From: Gammaproteobacteria bacterium
Lineage (GTDB): Bacteria > Pseudomonadota > Gammaproteobacteria > Xanthomonadales > Wenzhouxiangellaceae
Assembly (NCBI GenBank): GCA_003561495.1
Contig: PWWM01000028.1
Coordinates: 1 to 7,555, forward strand
DNA: 7,555 nucleotides
Direction: 5' to 3'
Made by a program: the position numbers and the translations under genes. Below the pieces are notes generated by a model that saw nothing but the letters and a program-made list of their open reading frames with translations, was not told where the DNA came from and made no database searches. Below, piece after piece: positions 1-6,431 of this stretch; within the stretch, counting starts at the first letter, position 1, and every line of letters starts with the position of its first letter.

Positions 1-150
1 ACCCGCCAACACGCCCAGGCCACCAGAGTAGGTGTGCATATCCGGATGCAGCGCGATTTCCATCGAGAAATAGGCGACCCGAGTCTTGCCGAGGAACGGG
101 CCAATCGTGCACCGTTCGTCTTCCGGAATTCGATAGGTATCTTTAAACAT
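1..150 (-). CDS. glgP: Alpha-glucan (glycogen) phosphorylase, N-terminal 50 codons only
   Basis: The reverse strand from the ATG at 150-148 is open to the left edge and gives 50 residues; the rest lies outside the window. Residues 24-50 contain RVAYFSMEIAL followed by HTYSGGLGVLAG, the N-terminal signature of alpha-glucan phosphorylases (glycosyltransferase family 35, particularly the shorter bacterial/archaeal type). These enzymes use phosphate and pyridoxal phosphate to release glucose-1-phosphate from alpha-1,4-glucan in the cytoplasm; the cofactor lysine lies near the C-terminus and cannot be seen here. An AGGG lies nine bases before the ATG and could serve as ribosome binding site. The gene is divergent from glgA, which supports a role in glycogen turnover. 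The motif makes the family call secure; the exact subtype and whether the gene is intact cannot be judged. Confidence 0.9.
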   Translation of the reverse strand, partial: MFKDTYRIPEDERCTIGPFLGKTRVAYFSMEIALHPDMHTYSGGLGVLAG

Positions 151-204
151 GAATGTGAACCCTGGTTTTCCTGCAGAGCAAATGTCGAGGAAGCGCTAAA
201 CGCG

Positions 205-232
205 AATATTCCATAAATTGTATCTTTGTCAT
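205..232 (-). promoter_or_regulatory. Candidate sigma-70 promoter for glgP
   Basis: On the minus strand ATGACA (positions 232-227, five of six matches to TTGACA) is followed after 16 bases by AATATT (210-205, four of six matches to TATAAT). It points toward the glgP start at 150 and would give a leader of about 50 bases. The -10 element is only fair, and another reading (TACAAT just upstream without a good -35) is possible, so this is a suggestion from pattern matching. Confidence 0.3.
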
Positions 233-291
233 TTTCTTTCCGGCCCGCTTCGATTAGGATTCTTGCGAGCCCAGTGCATCATGTCGCGTTC

Positions 292-335
292 GGCCGGCCC
301 CAGCTCGCGAAATTCAGCCGCAAAGCCGGCCGGCC
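292..335. repeat. Two GGCCGGCC copies, possible stem in the glgA leader
   Basis: The eight-base palindrome GGCCGGCC occurs at 292-299 and again at 328-335. Because the unit is its own reverse complement, the copies are both direct and inverted repeats and could pair across a 28-base loop in a glgA leader transcript. There is no U-tract, so it is not a simple terminator. It may be chance in GC-rich DNA. Confidence 0.3.
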
Positions 336-404
336 ACCGTCATGGCGCATGGAGACGAAGTTTAGCACCGAGTCCGTGTGACCATAGCAAAGCGAAACGA
401 GCCC

Positions 405-1883
405 ATGAAATCATCCCGACTGCGTGTCCTGATCGCCGCCACTGAAATTTTTCCGATGGCGAAAACCGGCGGTCTTGCAGACGCAACCGCCGCGCTCGGT
501 GCCGCCCTGGCGGACTTGAATATCGACGTGCACTTTGTCATGCCGGGCTATCCACATGTGCTGGAGCAGCAGCGCAAGATCGATTTTCAAACCACCCTGC
601 CGGAGATTGCCGGTCATGCTGGCGGCATATTGTTGAGCACCTTGACACCCGATTCAAAGCTGCCGCTGCACCTGGTTGATTTACCAAGTGTTTATCAAAA
701 CGGTGGTGGGCTGTACGTGGGTCCCGACGGAGAAGAGCGGCCGGACAACGCGCTGCGCTTCGCCGTTCTGTCGCATGTAATCACCCAACTGGCGCTGGGT
801 GAATTGGGTCATGCACCCTTCGACCTGGTCCACTGCAACGACTGGCATACCGGACTGACCCCGCTCATGCTGCAGAACCGGGCCCCAGGACAAGCGCCGG
901 CTACGGTCTTCACCATTCACAACATGGCATTTCAGGGCCAGTGTTCGGAAGAGCAGTGGGCCCAGCTAGAGGTGGCACTGAGCGCCGAGCAGTGGCCGCG
1001 CATCGAATACTACGGCAGCGCAAGCTTCTTGAAAGCCGGGTTGGAATTTGCCGACCAGCTGACCACGGTCAGCCCGCGTTATGCCGAAGAAATCCAAACT
1101 TCGGAATTCGGCTTTGGCCTGGAAGGGGTCCTGCAGTCCCGACGCGATCGATTGACCGGGATTCTCAATGGCATCGACACAAGCCTCTGGAGCCCAGAAA
1201 GCAGCCCTTGGGTCCCTCGGCACTACAGCGCCGAAGACTTGAGCGCCAAAGCCTTCTGCAAGCAACAACTGCAGCAGCAGCTCGAACTGGAGCCATCGCC
1301 GACGTCACCGCTGATGGCGTTCATTGGCAGGCTGACTTGGCAAAAGATGGCCGATGTACTGCTCGAATCGATCCCTGAATACCTCGAACGCGAGCCTGAT
1401 CGACAATTTGTGCTGGTCGGTAACGGCGACCGCCATTTGGAAGCCGCCTACCTGGCCTTGGCTGCAGAGCACCCCGGAAGAGTGGCAGTGCAGATTGACT
1501 ACACCGAGGTTCTGGCGCATCGGACTCACGCCGGCGCCGATATTCTCATCCACGGCTCGCGTTTCGAGCCGTGCGGCCTGACCCAGCTCTACGCCATGCG
1601 CTTCGGCACCATCCCGGTGGTGCGACCGGTCGGTGGTCTGGCCGATTCCGTCGTCGACGCCACGCCGGACAACCTGGCCACAGGCGACGCCACCGGCTTT
1701 TACTTCGAGCAGCCCGATAGCGCAGACATGCTGGCCGGCATCGACCGCGCTATCGCGCTGTATCGGCAACCGGACGCCTGGCATCGCCTGCAACAAACCG
1801 CCATGCAGCAGGATTTCAGCTGGGACTCCTCGGCCCGCGCCTACTTGCAGGTCTACGACAAAGCCTGCGCGCGCGGTTCATGA
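405..1883 (+). CDS. glgA: Glycogen synthase (ADP-glucose:alpha-1,4-glucan glucosyltransferase)
   Basis: GlgA transfers glucose from ADP-glucose to the non-reducing end of alpha-1,4-glucan in the cytoplasm. From the ATG at 405 the protein is 492 residues, normal for the GT5 family (about 475-500). The N-terminal Rossmann half carries KTGGL (20-24), the ADP-glucose lysine motif (Lys15 in E. coli), then NDWHTG (145-150) and IHNMAFQG (171-178). The C-terminal half has NGID (255-258), GRLTWQK (308-314, the phosphate-binding Arg/Lys pair) and SRFEPCGLTQLY (385-396), whose Glu388 matches the catalytic-region Glu377 of E. coli. A GTG at 378 extends the frame by nine residues, but family proteins begin only a few residues before the first beta strand, so ATG 405 is preferred; neither start has a strong Shine-Dalgarno. 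One oddity is Met315 where QKG is usual. It is divergent from glgP and convergent with the next gene, 28 bp from its end, with no visible terminator between them. Confidence 0.96.
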   Translation: MKSSRLRVLIAATEIFPMAKTGGLADATAALGAALADLNIDVHFVMPGYPHVLEQQRKIDFQTTLPEIAGHAGGILLSTLTPDSKLPLHLVDLPSVYQNGGGLYVGPDGEERPDNALRFAVLSHVITQLALGELGHAPFDLVHCNDWHTGLTPLMLQNRAPGQAPATVFTIHNMAFQGQCSEEQWAQLEVALSAEQWPRIEYYGSASFLKAGLEFADQLTTVSPRYAEEIQTSEFGFGLEGVLQSRRDRLTGILNGIDTSLWSPESSPWVPRHYSAEDLSAKAFCKQQLQQQLELEPSPTSPLMAFIGRLTWQKMADVLLESIPEYLEREPDRQFVLVGNGDRHLEAAYLALAAEHPGRVAVQIDYTEVLAHRTHAGADILIHGSRFEPCGLTQLYAMRFGTIPVVRPVGGLADSVVDATPDNLATGDATGFYFEQPDSADMLAGIDRAIALYRQPDAWHRLQQTAMQQDFSWDSSARAYLQVYDKACARGS

Positions 1884-1911
1884 CGCACGCGATCAGGAAG
1901 CCTGGCGCACC

Positions 1912-2520
1912 TCATCCGTTTGCACGGGAGCGCAGCTGAAATAGATGCTCCCGCAGGCCGTTGCCCAGCAGGATGCTACGCTCTGGGCGAAACTGGGGCA
2001 TCAGCCGCTCCAACGCTTTGGGTGAATATCTTGGGGCCGGGGTCTCTTCGGTTTCCGGTTGATCGGCGTACAGTCGCCCCGAGGCATCAGGGACCCAATG
2101 GCCCGGCCTGGCCGGCATCAGCGGCGAGGAATATTCCATCAAGGCATGCAGGCGCGCGCCCGCGGCCAGGCGTGCGGCCAGCAGGTCTGCCAACGTTTCA
2201 ATATCGCTCGGCTGCAGATAATTCAGCAGGTTCCAGCACAGCACAAGCTGCACTGGCTCTTGCTGTGGTCCATCCAGACAATCGGCCAGCACATCTCGGC
2301 GCTCATCGGCGTCGGTCGCACGTTGCAGACGCGGCAACGCCGCTGCCAGATCAAGCACATCGAGCCGACAGCGAAATGTCGATAACAAGGCAATGGTGCC
2401 CGAGCGGGCCGCGCCGCAGTCCAGGATGACCTGGCGTCGGTCAACGTCCAGACCGCGGATAACCTGCTCAAACAAGGGCGCATGAAGACCACGGCCCTGG
2501 GACAAGGCGGCAGAAAGCAT
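1912..2520 (-). CDS. Methyltransferase-fold protein of unknown function
   Basis: This is a 202-residue soluble protein with no signal peptide or membrane segment. Its pattern resembles a class I SAM-dependent methyltransferase: strand 1 plus loop VILDCGAARSGT (31-42), an acidic second strand near LDVLDLA (53-59), a fourth strand QLVLCWNLLNYL (91-102), a fifth strand near RLHALMEY (123-130) and a C-terminal beta pair. The SAM loop is DCGAARSG rather than the usual DxGxGxG, so cofactor binding and activity are uncertain and no substrate can be named. The ATG at 2520 is the only sensible start, because an in-frame TGA lies at 2529-2527, three codons upstream. It follows the bactofilin gene by 25 bp on the same strand and is probably co-transcribed with it, which hints at an envelope or cell-shape role by association only. 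Its ribosome site is weak, so translation may depend on the upstream gene. The fold call is moderate; that the gene is real is likely. Confidence 0.7.
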   Translation of the reverse strand: MLSAALSQGRGLHAPLFEQVIRGLDVDRRQVILDCGAARSGTIALLSTFRCRLDVLDLAAALPRLQRATDADERRDVLADCLDGPQQEPVQLVLCWNLLNYLQPSDIETLADLLAARLAAGARLHALMEYSSPLMPARPGHWVPDASGRLYADQPETEETPAPRYSPKALERLMPQFRPERSILLGNGLREHLFQLRSRANG

Positions 2521-2545
2521 GGCGGTTCAGCTCGATATCAAGCAG

Positions 2546-3103
2546 CTACTGCAGGCTTTTGGCCGGCGCATTAGCCGCCTGTTTGTCGGCCGAGCCACTG
2601 ATTGGGGCGCCGCTTGTCTTTTCGCTTCGGGCGGCCGGATGGGCCGGAGCAGAAAACGCGTTCTTGAGGGCGTCGGTTTCGGGGTCCATATCGATGGAGC
2701 CGTTGAACTGGGCGCCATCCTCCAAAGTCACCCTGGGCGCAACAATGGTGCCCCGGATCTGTGCAGACTTGCGGATCATGACCCGCTCAGAGGCGATCAG
2801 CTTGCCCTCAAGCCGACCCTCTACCGCGATTGTGTGAGCAAATATATCAGCGTTGACCTGACCCGACTCGCCGATCGTCACGCTGTTTTTCTTTAATTCG
2901 ACGGTGCCTTTGACCTTACCTTCGATGAGCAGATCCTCGTCGCCTTTCAAGGCGCCTTCGATATGAATTGATGGACCGATGACGGCGCCTGCGCCCTTGG
3001 TTGGTGAAGACGGCGCAGACGCGCGTTCCGAGCTGGACCGGATCGGAGCCTCGGTAGTGGAACGATCGGGTTCGGCAGAGCTGGTATCGCGTTTGTTGAA
3101 CAT
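2546..3103 (-). CDS. Bactofilin (polymer-forming cytoskeletal protein)
   Basis: Bactofilins assemble without nucleotide into filaments on the inner face of the membrane and scaffold peptidoglycan and envelope enzymes. The 185-residue product has the expected three parts: a disordered Ser/Pro/Ala-rich head (about 1-38), a compact right-handed beta-helix core (about 40-140) and a disordered Ala/Ser/Lys tail (about 141-185). The core shows the repeating short strand-and-turn pattern with regularly placed Gly and hydrophobic residues, including IEGALKGDEDLLIEGKVKG (48-66), VEGRLEGKLIA (94-104) and IRGTIVAPRVTLEDGAQFNG (116-135). There is no transmembrane helix; the basic N-terminus (MFNKR) could help membrane contact. 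An AGGA at 3114-3111 sits seven bases before the ATG, a good ribosome site that fixes the start. It is followed by the methyltransferase-like gene and preceded by glnS 174 bp away. Unlike many bactofilin loci, no M23 peptidase gene is adjacent. Confidence 0.93.
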   Translation of the reverse strand: MFNKRDTSSAEPDRSTTEAPIRSSSERASAPSSPTKGAGAVIGPSIHIEGALKGDEDLLIEGKVKGTVELKKNSVTIGESGQVNADIFAHTIAVEGRLEGKLIASERVMIRKSAQIRGTIVAPRVTLEDGAQFNGSIDMDPETDALKNAFSAPAHPAARSEKTSGAPISGSADKQAANAPAKSLQ

Positions 3104-3147
3104 GGCTGGTTCCTGACTGGTTTTATTTTAGGGAAAAGATCACATGC

Positions 3148-3165
3148 CGCCGATCCAGATCGGCG
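3148..3165. repeat. Perfect 7-bp inverted repeat with 4-base loop
   Basis: CGCCGAT, then CCAG, then ATCGGCG forms a perfect hairpin 45 bases before the bactofilin start. On the minus strand the nearest T-run (TCTTTT) begins only about ten bases after the stem, so a terminator reading for glnS is weak; an operator or leader hairpin is equally possible. Confidence 0.45.
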
Positions 3166-3193
3166 ATCACGATAGGCGACCACGGCAAAGATG

Positions 3194-3274
3194 GGCATCA
3201 CACGGACCAGATTCGGGCATGAAATACCTTATCGCAAGCTAGATTAAAGACCGGTTAATCGGCTGGCATCACAC
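3194..3274. repeat. 10-bp direct repeat GGCATCACAC
   Basis: GGCATCACAC occurs at 3194-3203 and 3265-3274, both in the glnS-bactofilin spacer and 71 bp apart. Two identical 10-mers in so short a gap are unlikely by chance alone (on the order of one in a hundred for random sequence) but there is no further support for a binding site. Confidence 0.3.
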
Positions 3275-3277
3275 CGA

Positions 3278-4972
3278 TCAGGATCCCGCGGACATTTGCG
3301 CCTCCAGCCGCGCCCAGGTGTCACGCAGAGTGACCGCCCGGTTGAACACCGGCCGCTGCGGCGTGGCGTCGGGGTCGGGCACGAAGTATCCGAGGCGCTC
3401 GAACTGGAAGAACTCGCCGATCCGGGCCTGCTCCAACCCGGGCTCCAGGCGCGCATCACTCAGGATTTCCAGGGACTCGGGATTGAGATGCTCGACGAAA
3501 TCCAGCTCCTTGTCGCCGGCCGGGTGTGGAACGTTGAACAAGCGGTCATACAGGCGCACTTCAGCGCCGACGGCGTGCTCGGCCGAGACCCAGTGGATGG
3601 TGCCCTTGACCTTACGCTCCGCGCCCGGCAGACCGGAGCGCGAACTTTCGTCGAAACTGCAGCGCAGCTCGATGATTTCTCCGTCGCCATTTCTGACCAA
3701 GTCGTCGCAGCGGATGATAAAGGCGTTACGCAGACGAACCTCGCCACCGGGCTTGAGTCGGAAGAACTTCTTCGGCGCCTCCTCCATGAAATCGTCCTGC
3801 TCGATGAAGATCTCGCGCGTGATCGGCACACGGCGCGTCCCCATGGCCGAGTCCTGTGGATGATTGGCCACCTCCACCCATTCGGTCTGCCCTTCGGGAA
3901 AGTTGGTCAGGACCACCTTCAACGGCTTGAGCACGGCCATCCGGCGCGGCGCGCGCACGTTGAGGTCGTCCCTGAGATTGCGTTCCAGCACACCGAAAGG
4001 AATGATGCTCTCGGACTTGGTCACGCCAATTTCGGTACAGAAATTGCGAATGGATTCAGGCGTGAAGCCCCGTCGCCGCAGACCGGCAATACTGGGCATG
4101 CGCGGGTCGTCCCAGCCGGCAACAAAGCCTTCGTCAACCAGGCGGGTCAGGCGCCGTTTGGACATGACGGTGAAGTCCATGTTCAGACGCGAGAATTCGA
4201 TCTGCACCGGCCGCGAGGGCACCGGCAGATGCTCGATCAGCCAGTCGTACAGCGGGCGGTGATCCTCGAATTCCAGCGTGCAGAGCGAGTGGGTGATGTG
4301 CTCGATGGCATCGCTTTGGCCGTGGGCGAAATCGTAGCTGGGGTAGATGCACCAGTCGTCACCGGTACGCTGGTGGTGCTCACGACGGATACGATAGAGC
4401 ACTGGGTCGCGCAGGTTGATATTGGCCGCTGCCATGTCGATCTTTGCTCGCAACACCATGGCACCGTCGGTAAATTCACCAGCGCGCATGCGCAAGAACA
4501 GATCACGGTTTTCCTCGATCGGACGCTCACGAAATGGACTGTTGCGGCCCGGTTCGGTCAGCGTGCCACGCTGCTGGCGAATGGTCTCGGCGTCCTGCTC
4601 GTCGATGTAGGCCAGGCCATGCTCAATCAAATGCAGGGCGTAAGCGTACAGGGTCTCGAAATAGTCGGAGGCATAGCACTCGTTTTCCCACTGGTAACCC
4701 AGCCAGGCGACATCCTGCTTGATCGAATCGATGAAGCGCTGTTCTTCTCGCTCGGGGTTGGTGTCGTCGAAGCGCAGGTTGGTGTAGCCGCCGAACTCGG
4801 CCGCCATGGCGAAGTTCAGGACGATGGACTTGGCATGGCCAATATGCAAGTAGCCGTTCGGTTCCGGTGGAAAACGGGTGATGACGCGCTCGTGCAAACC
4901 CTGGGCCAGCTCGCGGGCAATGCGGGTGCGGATGAAATGAGCCGGAGGCGTCGGCGACGTGGAAGCGTTCAT
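3278..4972 (-). CDS. glnS: Glutaminyl-tRNA synthetase
   Basis: GlnS charges tRNA-Gln with glutamine in the cytoplasm using ATP. The product is 564 residues, close to the usual 550-560 of bacterial GlnS. It is a class I synthetase: PPEPNGYLHIGHAKS (35-49) contains the HIGH box (43-46); FDDTNP (68-73) is the conserved active-site segment; the KMSKS loop appears as VMSKR (269-273), as is normal for GlnS. The catalytic domain runs to about residue 280, with the two C-terminal anticodon-binding beta barrels from about 345 to 550. YPSYDFAHGQSDAIEHITHS (210-229) is also typical and separates GlnS from GltX. ATG 4972 gives the family's normal short N-terminal tail; the sequence before it (CTCACCTC) is a poor ribosome site. 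Presence of GlnS means Gln-tRNA is made directly, as in gammaproteobacteria. It is divergent from the symporter gene, 157 bp away. Confidence 0.98.
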   Translation of the reverse strand: MNASTSPTPPAHFIRTRIARELAQGLHERVITRFPPEPNGYLHIGHAKSIVLNFAMAAEFGGYTNLRFDDTNPEREEQRFIDSIKQDVAWLGYQWENECYASDYFETLYAYALHLIEHGLAYIDEQDAETIRQQRGTLTEPGRNSPFRERPIEENRDLFLRMRAGEFTDGAMVLRAKIDMAAANINLRDPVLYRIRREHHQRTGDDWCIYPSYDFAHGQSDAIEHITHSLCTLEFEDHRPLYDWLIEHLPVPSRPVQIEFSRLNMDFTVMSKRRLTRLVDEGFVAGWDDPRMPSIAGLRRRGFTPESIRNFCTEIGVTKSESIIPFGVLERNLRDDLNVRAPRRMAVLKPLKVVLTNFPEGQTEWVEVANHPQDSAMGTRRVPITREIFIEQDDFMEEAPKKFFRLKPGGEVRLRNAFIIRCDDLVRNGDGEIIELRCSFDESSRSGLPGAERKVKGTIHWVSAEHAVGAEVRLYDRLFNVPHPAGDKELDFVEHLNPESLEILSDARLEPGLEQARIGEFFQFERLGYFVPDPDATPQRPVFNRAVTLRDTWARLEAQMSAGS

Positions 4973-5003
4973 GAGGTGAGCGGCAATTGGAAATCAAACC
5001 CGG

Positions 5004-5029
5004 ATTGTAAGGCTTTGCAGCAGCGTCAA
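5004..5029 (-). promoter_or_regulatory. Candidate glnS promoter
   Basis: On the minus strand TTGACG (5029-5024, five of six to the -35 consensus) and TACAAT (5009-5004, five of six to the -10 consensus) lie upstream of the glnS ATG, implying a leader of about 25 bases. The spacing is only 14 bases instead of about 17, which would normally be poor, so at most one of the boxes may be genuine. Confidence 0.3.
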
Positions 5030-5073
5030 GGCGAGTAGGCCAATCCGCTATGGACACAATGCGCTGGACCCGT

Positions 5074-5102
5074 TGACCGGCCTAGGCTAACCTTGGCGGT
5101 CA
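5074..5102. repeat. Inverted repeat TGACCG-N17-CGGTCA with inner palindrome
   Basis: TGACCG at 5074-5079 is matched by its reverse complement CGGTCA at 5097-5102, and the perfect palindrome GCCTAGGC (5080-5087) sits between them. It ends 27 bases before the symporter ATG, a suitable place for an operator or a leader hairpin. No regulator can be named. Confidence 0.3.
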
Positions 5103-5129
5103 TCCGCGACCAACAGCGACCAGCCGGCC

Positions 5130-6431
5130 ATGGCCACCAACGACTTCGATCATCAAAAGCTTTCCAACCGAATCCTGACAGGCATGGGCCTGGGGCTTGT
5201 GTTCGGGATCCTGCTCAACCTGACGGTGGCCGACCAGGCCTGGGCGCAGAACTTCCTGATCGACGGTGTTCTGGGCGTGGTCGGCGAGATTTTTGTGCGC
5301 TTTTTGAGCATGCTGGTCGTGCCGCTGGTGTTTGTTTCGCTGATTACCGGTGTGAGCGCCCTAAGTGACCCGAAAAAGCTGGGCCGGGTCGGCGGCAAGG
5401 CCCTGGCCCTGTACATGCTCACCACCGGGATCGCAATCACGCTGGCGCTGAGCGCGGCGGTGATCGTGCAGCCCGGTGTCGGGGCCAGTCCGGAGCAGAC
5501 CGTGGAGCGCCAGATTGCCGCACAGCCGTCGTTTGCCCAGGTCCTGACCGACATGGTGCCGCGCAACCCGGTTCAGGCCATGGCCCAGGGCGAGATGCTG
5601 CCGATCATCGTCTTTGCGGTCCTGATCGGCCTGTCGATCGCCCTGGCCGGGAAGCCGGGGGAACGGATCGGCCAGTTCTTCTCCGATTTCAATGTGGTCG
5701 TGATGCGCCTGGTCGGCTTTGTCATGCTGCTGGCGCCGTACGGGGTATTCGCCCTGATTGCGACGCTTGGCGCCACCACCGGCCTGAGCACGTTTTTCGG
5801 GGTGCTGAAATACGTTCTGCTGGTCCTGTTCATGCTGGTTCTGCACGCCAGCGTGACCTATTCGTTGATGCTGCGCTTTATCGGCGGTTTGAGCCCCAAG
5901 GTGTTTTTCTCCAAGATGCGGGCGGTGCTGGCTTTTGCCTTTTCAACCGCCTCCAGTGGCGCGACGATTCCGGTGACCTTGAAAACGGTCGAGCAGCGCA
6001 TGGGGGCCGATAACAAGGTCGCTTCGTTTACGGTGCCGCTGGGCGCGACCATCAATATGGACGGCACGGCAATCATGCAGGGGATCGCGGCCGGTTTCAT
6101 CGCTCAGTACTTTGCGGTGGATCTGAGCCTGACCCAGTACATGATGATCGTGCTGATGGTCATCATTGCCTCGGTGGGTGCCGCCGGTGTTCCGGGCGTG
6201 GGCCTGATCCTGCTGGCCGGGGTACTCGCCCAGGTCGGCCTGCCGGCCGAAGGCATCGCCTTGATCCTGGGCGTGGATCGGCTGCTCGACATGACGCGCA
6301 CGGCGGTTAACGTGACCGGGGATGCCATGGTTACTTCAATTGTCGCCAAGAGCGAGGGTGAGCTGGATCTGGAGGTTTTCTACGACGAGCATCCAGAGGT
6401 ACTGGCGGCCGCGCGAGGCCGGGTGTCCTGA
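5130..6431 (+). CDS. Dicarboxylate/acidic amino acid:cation symporter (DAACS/SDF family)
   Basis: This is an inner-membrane secondary transporter importing acidic amino acids (glutamate, aspartate) or C4-dicarboxylates with Na+ or H+. At 433 residues it matches GltP and GltPh in length. Hydrophobic segments cover about 14-32, 46-75, 91-114, 157-174, 187-212 and 222-248, followed by the family core: re-entrant hairpin HP1 with FSTASSGATIPVT (271-283), TM7 with the NMDGT cation site (309-313), HP2 with AGVPGVG (352-358) and TM8 with DMTRTAVNVTGD (387-398). Arg390 aligns with GltPh Arg397, which holds the substrate's second carboxylate, so an acidic substrate is inferred; Asp387, Asn394 and Asp398 match GltPh Asp394, Asn401 and Asp405. 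HP1 reads A-S-S-G where GltPh has R-S-S-S. ATG 5130 is the first start after an in-frame TAA at 5088 and gives a normal N-terminus, though no Shine-Dalgarno is seen. Its 3' end overlaps the convergent ligase gene by 52 bp. Glutamate versus dicarboxylate, and the coupling ion, cannot be decided. Confidence 0.93.
   Translation: MATNDFDHQKLSNRILTGMGLGLVFGILLNLTVADQAWAQNFLIDGVLGVVGEIFVRFLSMLVVPLVFVSLITGVSALSDPKKLGRVGGKALALYMLTTGIAITLALSAAVIVQPGVGASPEQTVERQIAAQPSFAQVLTDMVPRNPVQAMAQGEMLPIIVFAVLIGLSIALAGKPGERIGQFFSDFNVVVMRLVGFVMLLAPYGVFALIATLGATTGLSTFFGVLKYVLLVLFMLVLHASVTYSLMLRFIGGLSPKVFFSKMRAVLAFAFSTASSGATIPVTLKTVEQRMGADNKVASFTVPLGATINMDGTAIMQGIAAGFIAQYFAVDLSLTQYMMIVLMVIIASVGAAGVPGVGLILLAGVLAQVGLPAEGIALILGVDRLLDMTRTAVNVTGDAMVTSIVAKSEGELDLEVFYDEHPEVLAAARGRVS

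Larger units (their letters stand above)
151..404. promoter_or_regulatory. Divergent control region between glgP and glgA
   Basis: This 254-bp stretch separates two genes transcribed away from each other and must hold both promoters. About 200-260 is notably AT-richer than its surroundings and is the likely promoter core. The half nearer glgA is GC-rich and carries two copies of GGCCGGCC. Short open frames here (for example a 10-codon one at 349-381) have no coding support. I see no known riboswitch or clear operator. Confidence 0.55.
3104..3277 (-). promoter_or_regulatory. Leader/spacer between glnS and the bactofilin gene
   Basis: This 174-bp gap lies downstream of glnS and upstream of the bactofilin gene on the minus strand. 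It holds a TAAAAT at 3130-3125 that could be a -10 box 21 bases before the bactofilin ATG, but there is no convincing -35 at the right distance. No classic terminator (GC stem with an adjacent U-run) follows glnS, so read-through into the bactofilin gene is possible. A hairpin, a group of GATC sites and a 10-bp direct repeat are listed separately. Confidence 0.4.

Noticed and set aside
34..216. 60-codon plus-strand frame at the left edge
   Set aside because: It is antisense to the clear phosphorylase N-terminus and has no protein features.
378..404. GTG at 378 as the glgA start
   Set aside because: It would add nine residues not expected in the family and has no Shine-Dalgarno at a suitable distance; the ATG at 405 gives the normal N-terminus.
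218..445. 75-codon plus-strand frame and a 10-codon frame (349-381) ahead of glgA
   Set aside because: Both lie in the divergent control region, have no ribosome site or recognisable protein pattern, and the longer one overlaps the start of glgA out of frame.
1884..1911. Bidirectional terminator between glgA and the convergent methyltransferase-like gene
   Set aside because: Only a four-base stem (CAGG-AAG-CCTG) is present, with no T-run on either side.
2519..2896. 125-codon plus-strand frame opposite the bactofilin gene
   Set aside because: It is antisense to the bactofilin beta-helix core, which has a good ribosome site and the expected domain layout.
3296..5038. A 580-codon open frame on the plus strand opposite glnS
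   Set aside because: It mirrors glnS, whose HIGH and KMSKS-like motifs and full length are unambiguous. The antisense translation shows no domain pattern; long antisense frames are common in GC-rich genes.
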